A model generated the notes under the pieces. The model worked only from the letters and a program-made list of their open reading frames with translations, was not told the DNA's origin and did not search any database. Both the position numbers and the translations under genes were made by a program. DNA of 64,000 nt. It comes from Raineyella antarctica. Lineage in GTDB: Bacteria; Actinomycetota; Actinomycetes; Propionibacteriales; Propionibacteriaceae. Position 1 is the first letter of the stretch. Each line of letters begins with the position of its first letter. The stretch spans positions 186,001 through 250,000 of the forward strand of contig NZ_FMYF01000005.1 of the NCBI RefSeq assembly GCF_900092135.1. Direction: 5' to 3'. Below, in pieces: positions 34,586 to 44,324 of the stretch.

Positions 34586-36004
34586 ATGGCTGAGCAAACC
34601 GCGCTCGAACCTGTCGACTTCGTCGTCGTCGCCAACAGGCTTCCGGTGGACCGCAAGTCGGACGCCGACGGCAACTCCGTCTGGCGGACATCACCCGGTG
34701 GCCTGGTGACCGCGCTCGAGCCCGTGATGCAGGAGCACCACGGCGCCTGGGTGGGCTGGCACGGCGCGACCGACGAGCCGCTGGACCCGTTCGAGTACAG
34801 CGGCTACCAGCTGGTCCCCGTCCCGCTCAGTGCGCAGGAGGTGGAGGAGTACTACGAGGGCTTCTCCAACGGCACGCTCTGGCCGCTGTACCACGACGTG
34901 GTCGCGAAGCCGGAGTACCACCGCGAGTGGTGGGACAGCTACGTCGAGGTGAACCAGCGCTTCGCCGAAGCCGCCGCTGCGGTCGCCGCCCACGGCGCCA
35001 CGGTGTGGGTCCAGGACTACCAGCTGCAGCTCGTACCGCAGATGCTGCGGGCCCTGCGCGAGGACCTGCGGATCGGGTTCTTCCTGCACATACCCTTCCC
35101 CCCGGTCGAACTGTTCCAGCAGCTGCCGTGGCGACGCCAGATCATCGAGGGCCTGCTGGGAGCCGACCTGATCGGCTTCCAGACCGCCGGTGGTGCGCAG
35201 AACTTCACCCGGATCGCCCGCCAGCGCCTGCGCCTGGACACGCACCGCGAGTCGATCACCCTCCCCAGCGGCCGTACCTGCCGGGCGGCGGCGTACCCGA
35301 TCTCGATCGACGCCCGCGGCTTCGAGACGCTGGCCCAGTCCCAGCCGATCCAGCAGCGGGCCCGGGAGCTGCGGCACGAGTTGGGCGACCCGGAGGTCAT
35401 CTTCCTCGGCGTCGACCGGCTGGACTACACCAAGGGCATCTACCACCGCCTCCGCGCGTACGGCGAGCTCGTCGCCGAGGGCGTGGTCGATCCGGCCAAG
35501 TGCGCGTTCCTGCAGGTCGCCACGCCCTCCCGCGAGCGGGTGGACGAGTACAAGCGGCTGCGCGACGAGATCGACATGCTCGTCGGCCGGATCAACGGCG
35601 ACTTCGGCGGCATCGGCCGGCCGCCGATCACGTACATGCACATGTCGTTCCCCCGCGAGGAGATGGCGGCCATGTACACCGCCGCCGACGTCTGCGTGGT
35701 CACCCCGCTGCGCGACGGCATGAACCTGGTCTGCAAGGAGTACATCGCCTGCCGCAGCAACAACGACGGCGCGCTGATCCTCAGTGAGTTCGCCGGGGCC
35801 GCCGGCGAACTGCGCCAGGCCTACATGATCAACCCGTACGACGTGAACGGGATGAAGCAGGGCATGGTGCTGGCCATGAACGACACCGTCCAGAACAAGC
35901 GTCGCCGGATGCGGGCCCTGCGCCGCCAGGTGTTCACGCACGACATCGACACCTGGGCGGACTCCTTCCTGAAGGACCTCGCCAACGTGCCGAGCAACGA
36001 GTGA
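34586..36004 (+). CDS. otsA: Trehalose-6-phosphate synthase
   Basis: 472 residues, GT20 family. It joins glucose from a nucleotide sugar to glucose-6-phosphate. Conserved stretches are ANRLPVDR and the SPGGLVTAL loop at the N-terminus, [33 protein letters not shown] and [20 protein letters not shown] lies 9 nt before the ATG. With otsB it forms the OtsAB route to trehalose, a compatible solute and storage sugar in actinobacteria. Confidence 0.97.
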   Translation: MAEQTALEPVDFVVVANRLPVDRKSDADGNSVWRTSPGGLVTALEPVMQEHHGAWVGWHGATDEPLDPFEYSGYQLVPVPLSAQEVEEYYEGFSNGTLWPLYHDVVAKPEYHREWWDSYVEVNQRFAEAAAAVAAHGATVWVQDYQLQLVPQMLRALREDLRIGFFLHIPFPPVELFQQLPWRRQIIEGLLGADLIGFQTAGGAQNFTRIARQRLRLDTHRESITLPSGRTCRAAAYPISIDARGFETLAQSQPIQQRARELRHELGDPEVIFLGVDRLDYTKGIYHRLRAYGELVAEGVVDPAKCAFLQVATPSRERVDEYKRLRDEIDMLVGRINGDFGGIGRPPITYMHMSFPREEMAAMYTAADVCVVTPLRDGMNLVCKEYIACRSNNDGALILSEFAGAAGELRQAYMINPYDVNGMKQGMVLAMNDTVQNKRRRMRALRRQVFTHDIDTWADSFLKDLANVPSNE

Positions 36005-36528
36005 GGTGGCGTCGGGCCGGCCTGCCGGCAGAGGTCCGGGAGGCCGCCGCCAGCGCGCTCTCCGAGGTGGCCACGGAACCACGGGTGCTGGCCTGGGGCC
36101 GGGACGGCGAGCACTACGCGGTCGGCTTCCCCAGCCACCTGGCGTACCAGGACGACTCCGGCTGGCAACTACTGGCCTGGCACCGCGTGCTGCGCGGCGG
36201 CTGGGACCAGGAGACCCAGCACCTGACCTGGGTCGACTATGACGGAGGCCGGGGTGACATCGCCCTGGCCGAGCCCGGATCACTGCCCGAACTGTTCAAG
36301 GAACGGGTCGAGGCGAGCATCCTGGTCAGCCGACAGGTGCCGGTCGAGGGGACCAAGCACGGCGTCGTCGTGGTCGGTCGCCGGATACTGGGCGCCGAGC
36401 CGCCGGTGCTGGAGTGGCACGCCTCGCTGAACAAGGGCACGAGCTGGAGCGACCCCGGTGCCCGCGCCGCGGCCGAGTCGGCACTGGCCACGCTGAAGTC
36501 CGAGTACGACCCGTACGCAGGCGCCTGA
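36001..36528 (+). CDS. Conserved hypothetical protein translationally coupled to otsA
   Basis: 175 residues; I do not recognise a family with certainty. It has no membrane segment or signal peptide. Stretches such as [24 protein letters not shown] and [24 protein letters not shown] look like a small beta-rich cytoplasmic protein found in other actinobacteria. Its GTG overlaps the otsA stop (GTGA), so it is cotranslated with otsA. A role in trehalose metabolism is only suggested by position. Confidence 0.8.
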   Translation: MRWRRAGLPAEVREAAASALSEVATEPRVLAWGRDGEHYAVGFPSHLAYQDDSGWQLLAWHRVLRGGWDQETQHLTWVDYDGGRGDIALAEPGSLPELFKERVEASILVSRQVPVEGTKHGVVVVGRRILGAEPPVLEWHASLNKGTSWSDPGARAAAESALATLKSEYDPYAGA

Positions 36529-36543
36529 CGTCCCCGGCCGATT

Positions 36544-36572
36544 TTGCGGAAGCCGAACCCCGGTGCTAATGT
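36544..36572 (+). promoter_or_regulatory. Sigma70-type promoter of tRNA-Asn
   Basis: TTGCGG (36544-36549) and TAATGT (36567-36572) separated by 17 bp, ending 26 bp before the tRNA 5' end. Confidence 0.7.
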
Positions 36573-36598
36573 TCTTTCTCGGCGCCGGTGGCGCCTGA

Positions 36599-36671
36599 TC
36601 CTCCGTAGCTCAATTGGCAGAGCATTCGACTGTTAATCGAAGGGTTACTGGTTCGAGTCCAGTCGGGGGAG
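36599..36671 (+). tRNA. tRNA-Asn (anticodon GTT)
   Basis: Starts TCCTCCGTAGCTCAATTGG. Acceptor stem TCCTCCG/CGGGGGA, anticodon stem TTCGA/TCGAA with loop CTGTTAA (anticodon GTT), T-loop GTTCGAGT, discriminator G. CCA is not encoded. Confidence 0.97.
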
Positions 36672-36676
36672 CGAGT

Positions 36677-36715
36677 AAACGCTCTGACAAGGGTAGACAC
36701 CTTGTCAGAGCGTTT
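36677..36715. terminator. Strong terminator after tRNA-Asn
   Basis: A perfect 16-bp inverted repeat (AAACGCTCTGACAAGG / CCTTGTCAGAGCGTTT) with a 7-nt loop, six bases past the tRNA, ending in TTTCTG. It is flanked by A and T runs on both sides, so it can also stop the convergent sigma-factor transcript. Confidence 0.88.
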
Positions 36716-36727
36716 CTGCATCCCCTC

Positions 36728-37498
36728 TCACCGCTGCGCGCCGCACACCTCGCGCAGGTGACGGATCGCCGCCTCCTCGGTCGCCCGGACCCGCTTGACC
36801 GGGAGCGCGAGCTCGCGGGCGGTATCGCTGCGCGTCAGCGCACCCTGGCCGGCCAGTCCGAACCGGTGCGCCAGCACCGCCCGCTCCTCCACCGACAGGT
36901 CCCTCATCGCGGCAGCCAGGTCGGCCGGACCCGGTCCGTCGTCGTCCTCGGGCGCCGGGTCCTGCCACCAGGTCGCCTCGAGCTCCTCGATGCCGTGGAT
37001 CGACCTGACGCTCAGCACCTGCTCCCCCGCCGCCGCGGCAGCGCGGAGCCGGCGAGCCGGGATCCTGATTCCACCGTGCCCCACCCGCCGCGCGGTAGCG
37101 ATCCGGCTCCGGACGTACGGCACGGCCCAGGTGGAGAACCTGGTCCCCCGGGCCCAGTCGAAGGTCTCCAGCGCTTCGGCCAGACCAAGGCACCCCTCCT
37201 GGAACAGGTCGTCGCGGTCCTGGGGTGCGCCCTTGGCGTCCCGCCGGACGAGGTAGCCGACCAGCCCCATGTTGGCCGCCAGGAACCGCTCCCGGGCCTG
37301 GCGTCCCAGCACGGCGACTGCGGCGAGCTCCTCGGGACTGCCGAGGGGGCAGGTACCTGCGGTGTCCAGGAAGTGCTGGGCGATCACTCCGGCCTCCACG
37401 GCACGGGCGAGCTCGCGTTCTTCGTCTCGGGTCAGCAGGTCACGGGTATTGGGCGTCGTCTCCATGCCTCCAGCGTCGGCCCGGCACCGGCGTGTCAT
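36728..37498 (-). CDS. Sigma-70 family RNA polymerase sigma factor (group 2/3 size)
   Basis: 256 residues, with regions 1.2 to 4 and no long region 1.1. Region 2 shows DRDDLFQEGCLGLAEALETFDWARGTRFSTWAVPYVRSRIATA near residues 95-135, and region 4 ends with TARELALPVKRVRATEEAAIRHLRE. It lacks many residues of the primary sigma factor and is probably an alternative sigma; I do not assign a name. No anti-sigma gene is adjacent. The ATG at 37498 has AGGTGA 6 nt upstream; an ATG 11 codons later is possible. It lies between tRNA-Asn and dnaG. Confidence 0.85.
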   Translation of the reverse strand: MTRRCRADAGGMETTPNTRDLLTRDEERELARAVEAGVIAQHFLDTAGTCPLGSPEELAAVAVLGRQARERFLAANMGLVGYLVRRDAKGAPQDRDDLFQEGCLGLAEALETFDWARGTRFSTWAVPYVRSRIATARRVGHGGIRIPARRLRAAAAAGEQVLSVRSIHGIEELEATWWQDPAPEDDDGPGPADLAAAMRDLSVEERAVLAHRFGLAGQGALTRSDTARELALPVKRVRATEEAAIRHLREVCGAQR

Positions 37499-37567
37499 CC
37501 CCGGTCACCTGCGTCCTGTGGACGGCCGGCGCGGCCCTCCCACCGCCTGTGGACGCAGGAGGCCGGA

Positions 37568-39511
37568 TCAGTCCGCGACCGCCACCGAACGGGCCTGCAG
37601 GTCCTTGCGCGCCGTCTCCCAGGCCAGCAGGTCGGTGAACATCTGGCGATGCTCCTCGGCGTGCTCGATCGGATTGGTCCGCTGCAGCCGACCCTTCAAT
37701 GTGGCGATCGCCTCGTTGACCCGCTGCAGCTGCAGCCGGGCCGCGTACGCATCGGCGTAGAGCGGGTCGGGCTCGCGCAGCAGCGGCTCCACCGACAGGG
37801 CGATCAGCACCTGCTCGGCATGCGCGTCGTCGCAGCCCTCGCGCAGCAGCTGCATCCATCCGGTCGGGTCGAAGCCCTCCGGCTGGGCACCGTCCGGGTC
37901 CCCGTACATGGCGAAGACCAGCCGGGCGGTCTGGGCCAGCCGGCGGTAGGTCGGGTGGACGAAGTCGTCCGCCTCCAGGCCACCCCAGTCGGGCGAGAAC
38001 AGCCACGGCACCTGGACCAGCAACTGGACCGTACCGCGCTCGATCAGGAGTCGCGGGTCGCGGGGATCGGGCAGCGGCAGCAGTTCGGGGCCCGGGTCGG
38101 TCCTGGGCTGCTCCGGGGCGGGCGAGGGTGCCGGAACCGGAGCCGACTGGTACTCCCGTCCGCGGACGTCGGGACCCTGCCGGCGGGGGCCGGACTTCTC
38201 GCCCCGGGCGACCTCGCGTCGGACCTCGTCGGCATCCATCCCCAGCATCCGGCCCAGCTCGTGGGCGTACGCCGCGACCAGCGAACGGTCCCGGATCGAT
38301 GCGACCAGCGGGGCCGCGGCGCGCAGGGCGGCGACCCTTCCGTCGGCCCGGTCCAGGTCGTACTCGGCGATCACGTTCTCCATCACGAACCGGTACAGCG
38401 GCACGCGGCGGCCGACCAGCTCCCGCACCGCCGCATCGCCCTCGTTGATCCGCAGGTCGCAGGGGTCCCAGCCGTGCGGTTCGACCGCGACGTAGGTCTG
38501 CGTGGTGAAGTGCTGGTCGCCCTTGAACACCTTCAGCGCGGCGGCCTGCCCGGCGGCGTCGCCGTCGAAGGTGAAGACCACCTCGCCCTGGGTGGCGGAG
38601 GTCTGGCCGATCAACCGCTGCAGGATCCGGGCGTGGTCCTCCCCGAACGCGGTGCCGCAGGAGGCGACCGCGGTGTCGACCCCGGACAGGTGGGCCGCCA
38701 TCACGTCGGTGTACCCCTCGACCACGACGGCCTGGGACTTCTTCGCGATCGGCTGGCGGGCCAGGTCCAGGCCGTACAGCACGTGCGACTTCTTGTAGAC
38801 CACCGTCTCGGGTGTGTTGATGTACTTGGCGGGCATCCGGTCGTCGTCGAACAGCCGGCGGGCACCGAAACCGAGCACCACCCCGCCGGCGTCGCGGATC
38901 GGCCAGACGAGCCGGCCCTGGAAGAAGTCCCAGCCGCCGTTCTCGCGGACGAGGCCGGCCCGGACCAGTTCATCGTCGCGGAACCCGCGGGTGCGCAGGA
39001 AGTTGTGCAGGTCGCGGCCGCCCCGCGGGGCGAAGCCGATCCCGAAGTGCTCGGCGGCCTGCCGGTCGAAGCCCCGCCCGTCCAGGAACCGGCGGCCGAC
39101 GATCGCGTCCGGGCCGGTCAGCTGGTCGGCGTAGAACTCGGCCGCCAGGCGGTTGGCCTCGGTGACCCGACGGCGGTTGCCCGACTCGGCCGTACGCCCC
39201 CCGTCGTCGACGTAGCGCAGCTGGATGCCGGATTGGTCGGCCAGCCGCTCGACCGCCTCGACGAAGGACAGGTTCTCCTTCTTCTGCAGGAAGCTGATCG
39301 CGTCGCCGCCCTCGCCGCAGCCGAAGCAGTAGTACAGGCCGCGCGAGGGTGTCACCTGGAAGCTGGGGGTCTTCTCGTCATGGAACGGGCACAGGCCCTT
39401 CAACGAACCGCCGCCGGATCGGCGCAGGGTCACGTAGGGGCTGACGACGTCGTCGATCCGGACGCGCTCCCGCACCAGCGCGATGTCCTCCTCGTTTATT
39501 CGTCCTGCCAC
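37568..39511 (-). CDS. dnaG: DNA primase
   Basis: 647 residues. It makes RNA primers for replication. The N-terminal zinc finger is CPFHDEKTPSF...YYCFGCG (residues 41-65). The TOPRIM core has VVEGYTDVMA and TFDGDAAG. The C-terminal 150 residues form a helicase-binding-like domain. The start is GTG with no ribosome site but TACACT 8 nt upstream, which suggests a leaderless transcript. This differs from the E. coli rpsU-dnaG-rpoD order; here the sigma factor downstream is not the primary one. Confidence 0.97.
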   Translation of the reverse strand: MAGRINEEDIALVRERVRIDDVVSPYVTLRRSGGGSLKGLCPFHDEKTPSFQVTPSRGLYYCFGCGEGGDAISFLQKKENLSFVEAVERLADQSGIQLRYVDDGGRTAESGNRRRVTEANRLAAEFYADQLTGPDAIVGRRFLDGRGFDRQAAEHFGIGFAPRGGRDLHNFLRTRGFRDDELVRAGLVRENGGWDFFQGRLVWPIRDAGGVVLGFGARRLFDDDRMPAKYINTPETVVYKKSHVLYGLDLARQPIAKKSQAVVVEGYTDVMAAHLSGVDTAVASCGTAFGEDHARILQRLIGQTSATQGEVVFTFDGDAAGQAAALKVFKGDQHFTTQTYVAVEPHGWDPCDLRINEGDAAVRELVGRRVPLYRFVMENVIAEYDLDRADGRVAALRAAAPLVASIRDRSLVAAYAHELGRMLGMDADEVRREVARGEKSGPRRQGPDVRGREYQSAPVPAPSPAPEQPRTDPGPELLPLPDPRDPRLLIERGTVQLLVQVPWLFSPDWGGLEADDFVHPTYRRLAQTARLVFAMYGDPDGAQPEGFDPTGWMQLLREGCDDAHAEQVLIALSVEPLLREPDPLYADAYAARLQLQRVNEAIATLKGRLQRTNPIEHAEEHRQMFTDLLAWETARKDLQARSVAVAD

Positions 39512-39645
39512 AAGGAGTCAGTGTACGTGGCGCCGGCGGGTCGACGCTCTCAAGCACGGCACAGGAAAACGCTAGGGTTGTTGAACCTGCAGGGACCATT
39601 GTGGTGGAAGAAGCACACCACCAAACCGAGATGTTGGAGATAGCC

Positions 39646-41058
39646 ATGTCGGACCGCCCGGGTCACCCCTCCTTCGAACCGCCGGCCGAATCGCCGTCCC
39701 CCCAGCCGCACCCCTACGGCCAGCAGGCCCCCTACGGACAGCAACAGCCTCCGTACGGACAGCGGCCTTTCGGGCAGCAGTCGTACGGGCAGCAGGCCCC
39801 TGGCCAGCAGCCCTATGTCCAGGCCGAGGGCCAGCAGCCGTACGGCCAGCAGCACCCGTACGAGCAGCCGTGGCAGGGCGTGGCAGGCCAGCAGTCGGCG
39901 CCGGTGGCGACCAAGGAGCCGAAGCGGCGCGGCGGGAGCGGCAAGCTGGTGGCCCTGGTCCTGGCCGCCTCGCTGGTCGGTGGCGGCGTCGGTTCGGTGG
40001 CCACCCTCAGTGCCACGAACCAGTCCCAGGTGATCCAGGGCACGACGACGACCACCCCCGTGGTCGAGACCAAGGGCGGCACGGTCAACTGGGCCACCGT
40101 CGCCTCCTCGGTCGAGCCGGCAGTGGTCTCCATCAGTGTCGTCACCGGGCAGAGCGGCGCCGAGGGTTCGGGGGTGGTCCTTGACGCCCAGGGCCACATC
40201 GCCACCAACAACCACGTCATCAGCGGCGGCCAGAACGGCGAGATCAACGTCACGCTGAACGACAACACGATCCACAAGGCCACCATCGTGGGGACCGATC
40301 CGAGCACCGACCTGGCCGTGATCAAGTTGGACAACCCGCCGGCCAACCTCACGCCGATCGCCTTCGGGGACGTCACCAAGCTCGCCGTGGGTGACCCGGT
40401 GATGGCCATCGGCAACCCGCTGGGGCTCTCCGGCAGCGTGACCACCGGCATCGTCTCGGCCCTGCACCGACCGGTCCGCTCCTCGGCCAGCGAGCAACAA
40501 CAGCAGCAGCAGTCGCCGTTCTCGCCGGGCCAGAACCAGTCCAGCGCGGACACCACCGTCGTCACCGACGCGATCCAGACCTCGGCCGCGATCAACCCGG
40601 GCAACTCCGGCGGCGCCCTGGTCAACGCCCAGGGCCAGCTGGTCGGCCTCACCTCGTCGATCGCCACGCTCTCGGGGTCCTCGGGCAGCCAGTCCGGCAA
40701 CATCGGCATCGGCTTCGCCATTCCGGCCGACCAGGTGCAGGCCGTGACGAAGTCGCTTATCGAGACCGGTACCTCCAAGACCGCCTTCCTGGGCGTGTCC
40801 ACCACCGACGGGATCGGCAACGTGAACGGCCAGTCCGTGGTCGGCGCCAAGGTGGGTGACGTCACTGCGGGCTCCCCCGCCGACAAGGCCGGGCTCAAGG
40901 TCGACGACGTGATCACCGCCATGGACGACGTCCCGATCACCGGCTCGGTCAGCCTCGCCGCCCGGGTCCGCGGACACCAGTCCGGTGACCAGGTAGTCCT
41001 CCAGGTCAGCCGGGGCACCTCCACCCAGAAGATCACCGTCACCCTGGCCAACCGCTGA
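39646..41058 (+). CDS. HtrA/DegP-type serine protease with PDZ domain
   Basis: 470 residues. The N-terminal about 85 residues are a cytoplasmic Gln/Pro/Tyr-rich tract of PYGQQ repeats, followed by a membrane anchor (LVALVLAASLVGGGVGSVATL) and a trypsin-like protease domain outside. The catalytic triad is His190 (TNNHVI), Asp222 (STDLAV) and Ser321 (NPGNSGGA). A C-terminal PDZ domain covers about the last 90 residues (DVTAGSPADKAGLKVDDVI). A QQQQQQ loop sits inside the protease domain. GGAGA precedes the ATG. It degrades or refolds misfolded envelope proteins. Confidence 0.95.
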   Translation: MSDRPGHPSFEPPAESPSPQPHPYGQQAPYGQQQPPYGQRPFGQQSYGQQAPGQQPYVQAEGQQPYGQQHPYEQPWQGVAGQQSAPVATKEPKRRGGSGKLVALVLAASLVGGGVGSVATLSATNQSQVIQGTTTTTPVVETKGGTVNWATVASSVEPAVVSISVVTGQSGAEGSGVVLDAQGHIATNNHVISGGQNGEINVTLNDNTIHKATIVGTDPSTDLAVIKLDNPPANLTPIAFGDVTKLAVGDPVMAIGNPLGLSGSVTTGIVSALHRPVRSSASEQQQQQQSPFSPGQNQSSADTTVVTDAIQTSAAINPGNSGGALVNAQGQLVGLTSSIATLSGSSGSQSGNIGIGFAIPADQVQAVTKSLIETGTSKTAFLGVSTTDGIGNVNGQSVVGAKVGDVTAGSPADKAGLKVDDVITAMDDVPITGSVSLAARVRGHQSGDQVVLQVSRGTSTQKITVTLANR

Positions 41059-41074
41059 CCGATATGCTCCACCC

Positions 41075-41833
41075 GTGACAGTCGTTCTCGGGTGGGGCCT
41101 CGGCGTCGCGCTGGTGACCCTGGTCCTGCTCGCCGTCCTCTACTCCCGGCTCGGCGACCTGGGCCTGGCCCGACAGCAGGTGGTCGCGGCCGTGCGCGCC
41201 GTGCTGCAGCTGACCGTCGTCTCGCTGGTCATCGTCGGGGCCGTCCGCTGGGTCTGGACCGCGCTGCTCTTCGTGTTCCTGATGTTCTGCATCGCCGTAT
41301 GGACCGCGGCAGGCCGCGCCGGCGTCCGCAACAGCCTGCCGTGGGTGGCCCTGGCCATCGCGGGCGGCGTCATCCCGGTGGCGGCGGTGGTCTTCCTCAG
41401 CGGCGCCTCCCCGTTCGTCGGGGTGGCGATCATCCCGGTCGTCAGCATCATCATCGGCAACGCGATGACCGCCCACACCCTGGTCACCCGGCGCGCCTTC
41501 CCCGCCCTGCGCGAGCAGAGGGGACAGTACGAGGCAGCGCTCGCCCTCGGCTTCGAGCGGCCCTGGGCGGTCCGCGAGATCATCCACCGGGGCACCGCCG
41601 AGGCGCTGGTGCCCACCATCGACACCACCCGTACGGTCGGGCTGGTGACCCTGCCCGGCGCCTTCATCGGCGTGCTGCTGGGTGGCGGCACACCGCTCCA
41701 GGCCGGCGCCTCGCAGGTGCTGGTGCTGGTCGGCATCATGGCGGCCAACGCCGGTGTCGCCATCCTGGTCGAACGGCTGATCAGCACCGGCCGGCTGCTG
41801 CCCCCGGACCTCAAGGGCGCACTCCGTCCCTGA
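41075..41833 (+). CDS. FetB/UPF0014-family ABC permease
   Basis: 252 residues, about seven membrane segments. QQVVAAVRAVLQLTVVSLVIVGAV near the start, IIPVVSIIIGNAMTAHTL and the RTVGLVTLPGAFIGVLLGGGTPLQAG region match UPF0014 (FetB/YbbM, iron-efflux permease in E. coli). The partner ATPase FetA usually lies next door; none is here, so either it is elsewhere or the permease works with another ATPase. The start is GTG, 17 nt after htrA. Confidence 0.88.
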   Translation: MTVVLGWGLGVALVTLVLLAVLYSRLGDLGLARQQVVAAVRAVLQLTVVSLVIVGAVRWVWTALLFVFLMFCIAVWTAAGRAGVRNSLPWVALAIAGGVIPVAAVVFLSGASPFVGVAIIPVVSIIIGNAMTAHTLVTRRAFPALREQRGQYEAALALGFERPWAVREIIHRGTAEALVPTIDTTRTVGLVTLPGAFIGVLLGGGTPLQAGASQVLVLVGIMAANAGVAILVERLISTGRLLPPDLKGALRP

Positions 41834-41862
41834 CCCGGCGCGCCCTCGGGCCGCAGCACACC

Positions 41863-42618
41863 TCAGATCGCGCTCCAGCCGCCGTCACTGGCCAGGATCG
41901 CCCCGTTCACATTGGCCGAGTCGTCGCTCAGCAGCCAGGTGATCGAGGCGGCCAACTGCTCCGCCGTGGCGGTTGCCAGCGCGAACGCGCCGAGCAGGGG
42001 GGCGACTACTTCGGTGAAGCTCGCCGTGTCCATCCGGGTCTGGATGTTGGTGGCGACGGCACCAGGGGCCACAGCATTGCAGCGGATCCCCTTGCTGCGG
42101 TAGAAGACCGCGGTCGACTTGGTCAGCCCGACCACCGCGTGCTTGGAGGCGGTGTACGCCACACCCGCGGCCGAACCGCGCAGGCCCGCCTCGGACGCCG
42201 TGTTGACGATCGATCCCGCACCGGCCGCCAGCATGAGCGGGAGGGCGGCTCGAATCAGTCGCATCATCGAAGTCACGTTCACCGCGAAGACCCGCTCCCA
42301 GGTGGCGTCGTCGACCTCCCCCGCGGAGAGGAAGTCATCCATGATGCCAGCGTTGTTGACCAGTCCCCACAGGTCCGGGCCGGCGGCCTCGATCACCCGG
42401 TCGACGACCTCCTGCTCGGTGACGCTGCCGGCGACGTACGTGAAGGCGTCGCCCAACTCCTCGGCGACCGTACGCAGGCGCTCCTCGGACAGGTCGGCAC
42501 CGACGACCCGGCCTCCCTCCTGGACGATGCGGGAGGCAACGGCTCGGCCGATGCCGGAGCCGGCACCGGTGACGACGACCACCCGGCCAGCGAAGCGGCC
42601 GGGGACTGTAGTGGACAT
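41863..42618 (-). CDS. Short-chain dehydrogenase/reductase
   Basis: 251 residues. The NAD(P) motif TGAGSGIG lies near residue 19, NNAG near 85, active-site Ser in NTASEAG and YTASKHAV for the Tyr and Lys. Substrate is unknown. AAGGAGA precedes the ATG. A terminator at 42750-42783 separates it from the meta-cleavage operon, so it may have its own promoter; position suggests, but does not prove, a role with aromatic diols or alcohols. Confidence 0.88.
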   Translation of the reverse strand: MSTTVPGRFAGRVVVVTGAGSGIGRAVASRIVQEGGRVVGADLSEERLRTVAEELGDAFTYVAGSVTEQEVVDRVIEAAGPDLWGLVNNAGIMDDFLSAGEVDDATWERVFAVNVTSMMRLIRAALPLMLAAGAGSIVNTASEAGLRGSAAGVAYTASKHAVVGLTKSTAVFYRSKGIRCNAVAPGAVATNIQTRMDTASFTEVVAPLLGAFALATATAEQLAASITWLLSDDSANVNGAILASDGGWSAI

Positions 42619-42749
42619 GATCTGTCTCCTTCGACGGACGTGGACACGCTGCCCGTACGCCGCCAAGGTCGACCACCACAGATACCCCCGAGGGTTTCTT
42701 TGAGCCTACTCCGGCCGCTCCCCGGCGTCAGGGCGTCGGAGGGACGCGC

Positions 42750-42783
42750 CGAGGGCGGCACCGCATGTGCGGTACCGCCCTCG
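42750..42783 (-). terminator. Terminator of the meta-cleavage operon
   Basis: A 15-bp inverted repeat with one mismatch around ATGT, 19 nt past the dehydrogenase stop on the minus strand. The rest of 42619-42801 holds no recognisable gene. Confidence 0.7.
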
Positions 42784-42801
42784 ACAGGATCCGGTCGGTG
42801 A

Positions 42802-44271
42802 CTAGATCTTGATGCAGACGTTGGAGATCTCGGTGTAGAACTCCAGGCCGTGCACGCCACCCTCACGGCCGATGCCGGAATGCTTCATGCCGCCGAACGA
42901 GGTGCGCAGGTCGCGGAGGAACCAGGAGTTCACCCACACGATGCCGGCCTCGAGCTGCGGGGCGACCCGGAGCGCGCGGGAGGCGTCCTTGGTGAAGAAG
43001 GTCGCCGACAGGCCGTACTTGGTGTCGTTGGCCAGCTTGATGACCTCGTCCTCGTCCTTGAACGGGATCAGGGCGACACACGGGCCGAAGACCTCTTCGG
43101 TCGCGGTGCGGGAGTCGTGGGCCAGGCCGGTCCAGATGGTCGGCTCGACCCAGGAGCCGCCGTCGCGCTCGTCGCCGAAGTGCGGGGCGCCGCCACCGGT
43201 GACGACGGTCGCGCCCTCGTCCGCGGCGATCTTGTAGTACGACAGCACCTTGTCGCGGTGCTCGTCGGAGACGACCGGGCCGAAGTTCATCGAGTCGTCG
43301 TCCGGGTAGCCGTACTTCAGCTCGTTCTCGGCGTAGTCCTTCAGGCGGTCACGGACCTCGTCGAAGATCGACTCGTGGACGTAGACGCGCTCGGTGCCGA
43401 GGCAGACCTGGCCGGAGTTGAGGAAGCAGGAACGGCCCAGCTCCTTGATCGCCAGGTCCAGGTCGGCGTCCTCGAAGACGATGCCGGCGTTCTTGCCGCC
43501 CATCTCCATCGAGGTGGCCTTCAGGGTGTCGGCGGTGGCCTTCAGGATGATCGAGCCGGTCAGGGTCTCGCCGGTGAAGGTGATGCCGTCGACGTCGGGG
43601 TGCGAGGTGATCATGGCGCCGGTCTTGCCGAAGCCGTGCACGACGTTGTAGACGCCGGCGGGCACGCCGACCTCGTTCATGACCTCACCCAGCAGGGCGG
43701 CGGTCGAGGGGGTGACCTCGGAGGGCTTCACGACGACGGTGTTGCCCATGGCCAGGGCGGGGCCGGCCTTCCAGGTCATCAGCAGCAGCGGCAGGTTCCA
43801 CGGGGAGATGATGCCGATGACGCCGCGGGGACGGCGTACGCCGAAGTTCCAGGCGCCGTTGCCGTCGGGGGTGTCCATCCGGAACGACTCGGTCGCGTGC
43901 TCCTTCAGGGTGTGCGCGAAGGCCTTGAAGTTGGCGGCGCCTCGCGGGATGTCGACGTGCGAGGCGACGGAGTACGGCTTGCCGGTGTCGAGGACCTCGA
44001 GCTCCAGGAAGTCGTCGAAGCGCTTGGTGATGCCGTTGGCGATCGCGAGCACCATGTCGATGCGCTCGTCGGTCTTGAGCTGGCCCCAGGGGCCGGCGAG
44101 GGCGGCGCGGGCGGCCGCCACGGCGGCGTCGACCTCGGCCTGGCCGGCGGCGTGGACGCGAGCGGTCACCTCACCGGTGACGGGGTAGAGGGTCTCGAAG
44201 ATGTCGCCGGTCTCGACGTACTCGCCGTTGATGAAGTTGGCGACGTTACGGGGCGTGATTTCCTTACGCAT
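42802..44271 (-). CDS. xylG: 2-hydroxymuconic semialdehyde dehydrogenase
   Basis: 489 residues, aldehyde dehydrogenase superfamily. It oxidises 2-hydroxymuconic semialdehyde from the ring-cleavage step to 4-oxalocrotonate with NAD+. Conserved stretches are SPWNLPLLLMTWKAGPALA, FTGETLTG, MEMGGKNAGIVFEDAD and the catalytic Cys in NSGQVCLGTERVYV. EVFGPCVALIPF is also family-typical. Assignment to the pathway rests on the neighbouring tautomerase, decarboxylase and hydratase. The ATG at 44271 has AGGAAA 8 nt upstream. Confidence 0.9.
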   Translation of the reverse strand: MRKEITPRNVANFINGEYVETGDIFETLYPVTGEVTARVHAAGQAEVDAAVAAARAALAGPWGQLKTDERIDMVLAIANGITKRFDDFLELEVLDTGKPYSVASHVDIPRGAANFKAFAHTLKEHATESFRMDTPDGNGAWNFGVRRPRGVIGIISPWNLPLLLMTWKAGPALAMGNTVVVKPSEVTPSTAALLGEVMNEVGVPAGVYNVVHGFGKTGAMITSHPDVDGITFTGETLTGSIILKATADTLKATSMEMGGKNAGIVFEDADLDLAIKELGRSCFLNSGQVCLGTERVYVHESIFDEVRDRLKDYAENELKYGYPDDDSMNFGPVVSDEHRDKVLSYYKIAADEGATVVTGGGAPHFGDERDGGSWVEPTIWTGLAHDSRTATEEVFGPCVALIPFKDEDEVIKLANDTKYGLSATFFTKDASRALRVAPQLEAGIVWVNSWFLRDLRTSFGGMKHSGIGREGGVHGLEFYTEISNVCIKI

Positions 44272-44324
44272 TCCCAGGTTTCCTATTCTTTGCCATTCGT
44301 CTGCACGAAGGGTACGAGGGTGGT

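Noticed and set aside
39601-39645. Upstream extension of htrA by 15 codons (GTG at 39601)
   Set aside because: GGAGA lies correctly before the ATG at 39646, and the extension has no ribosome site.
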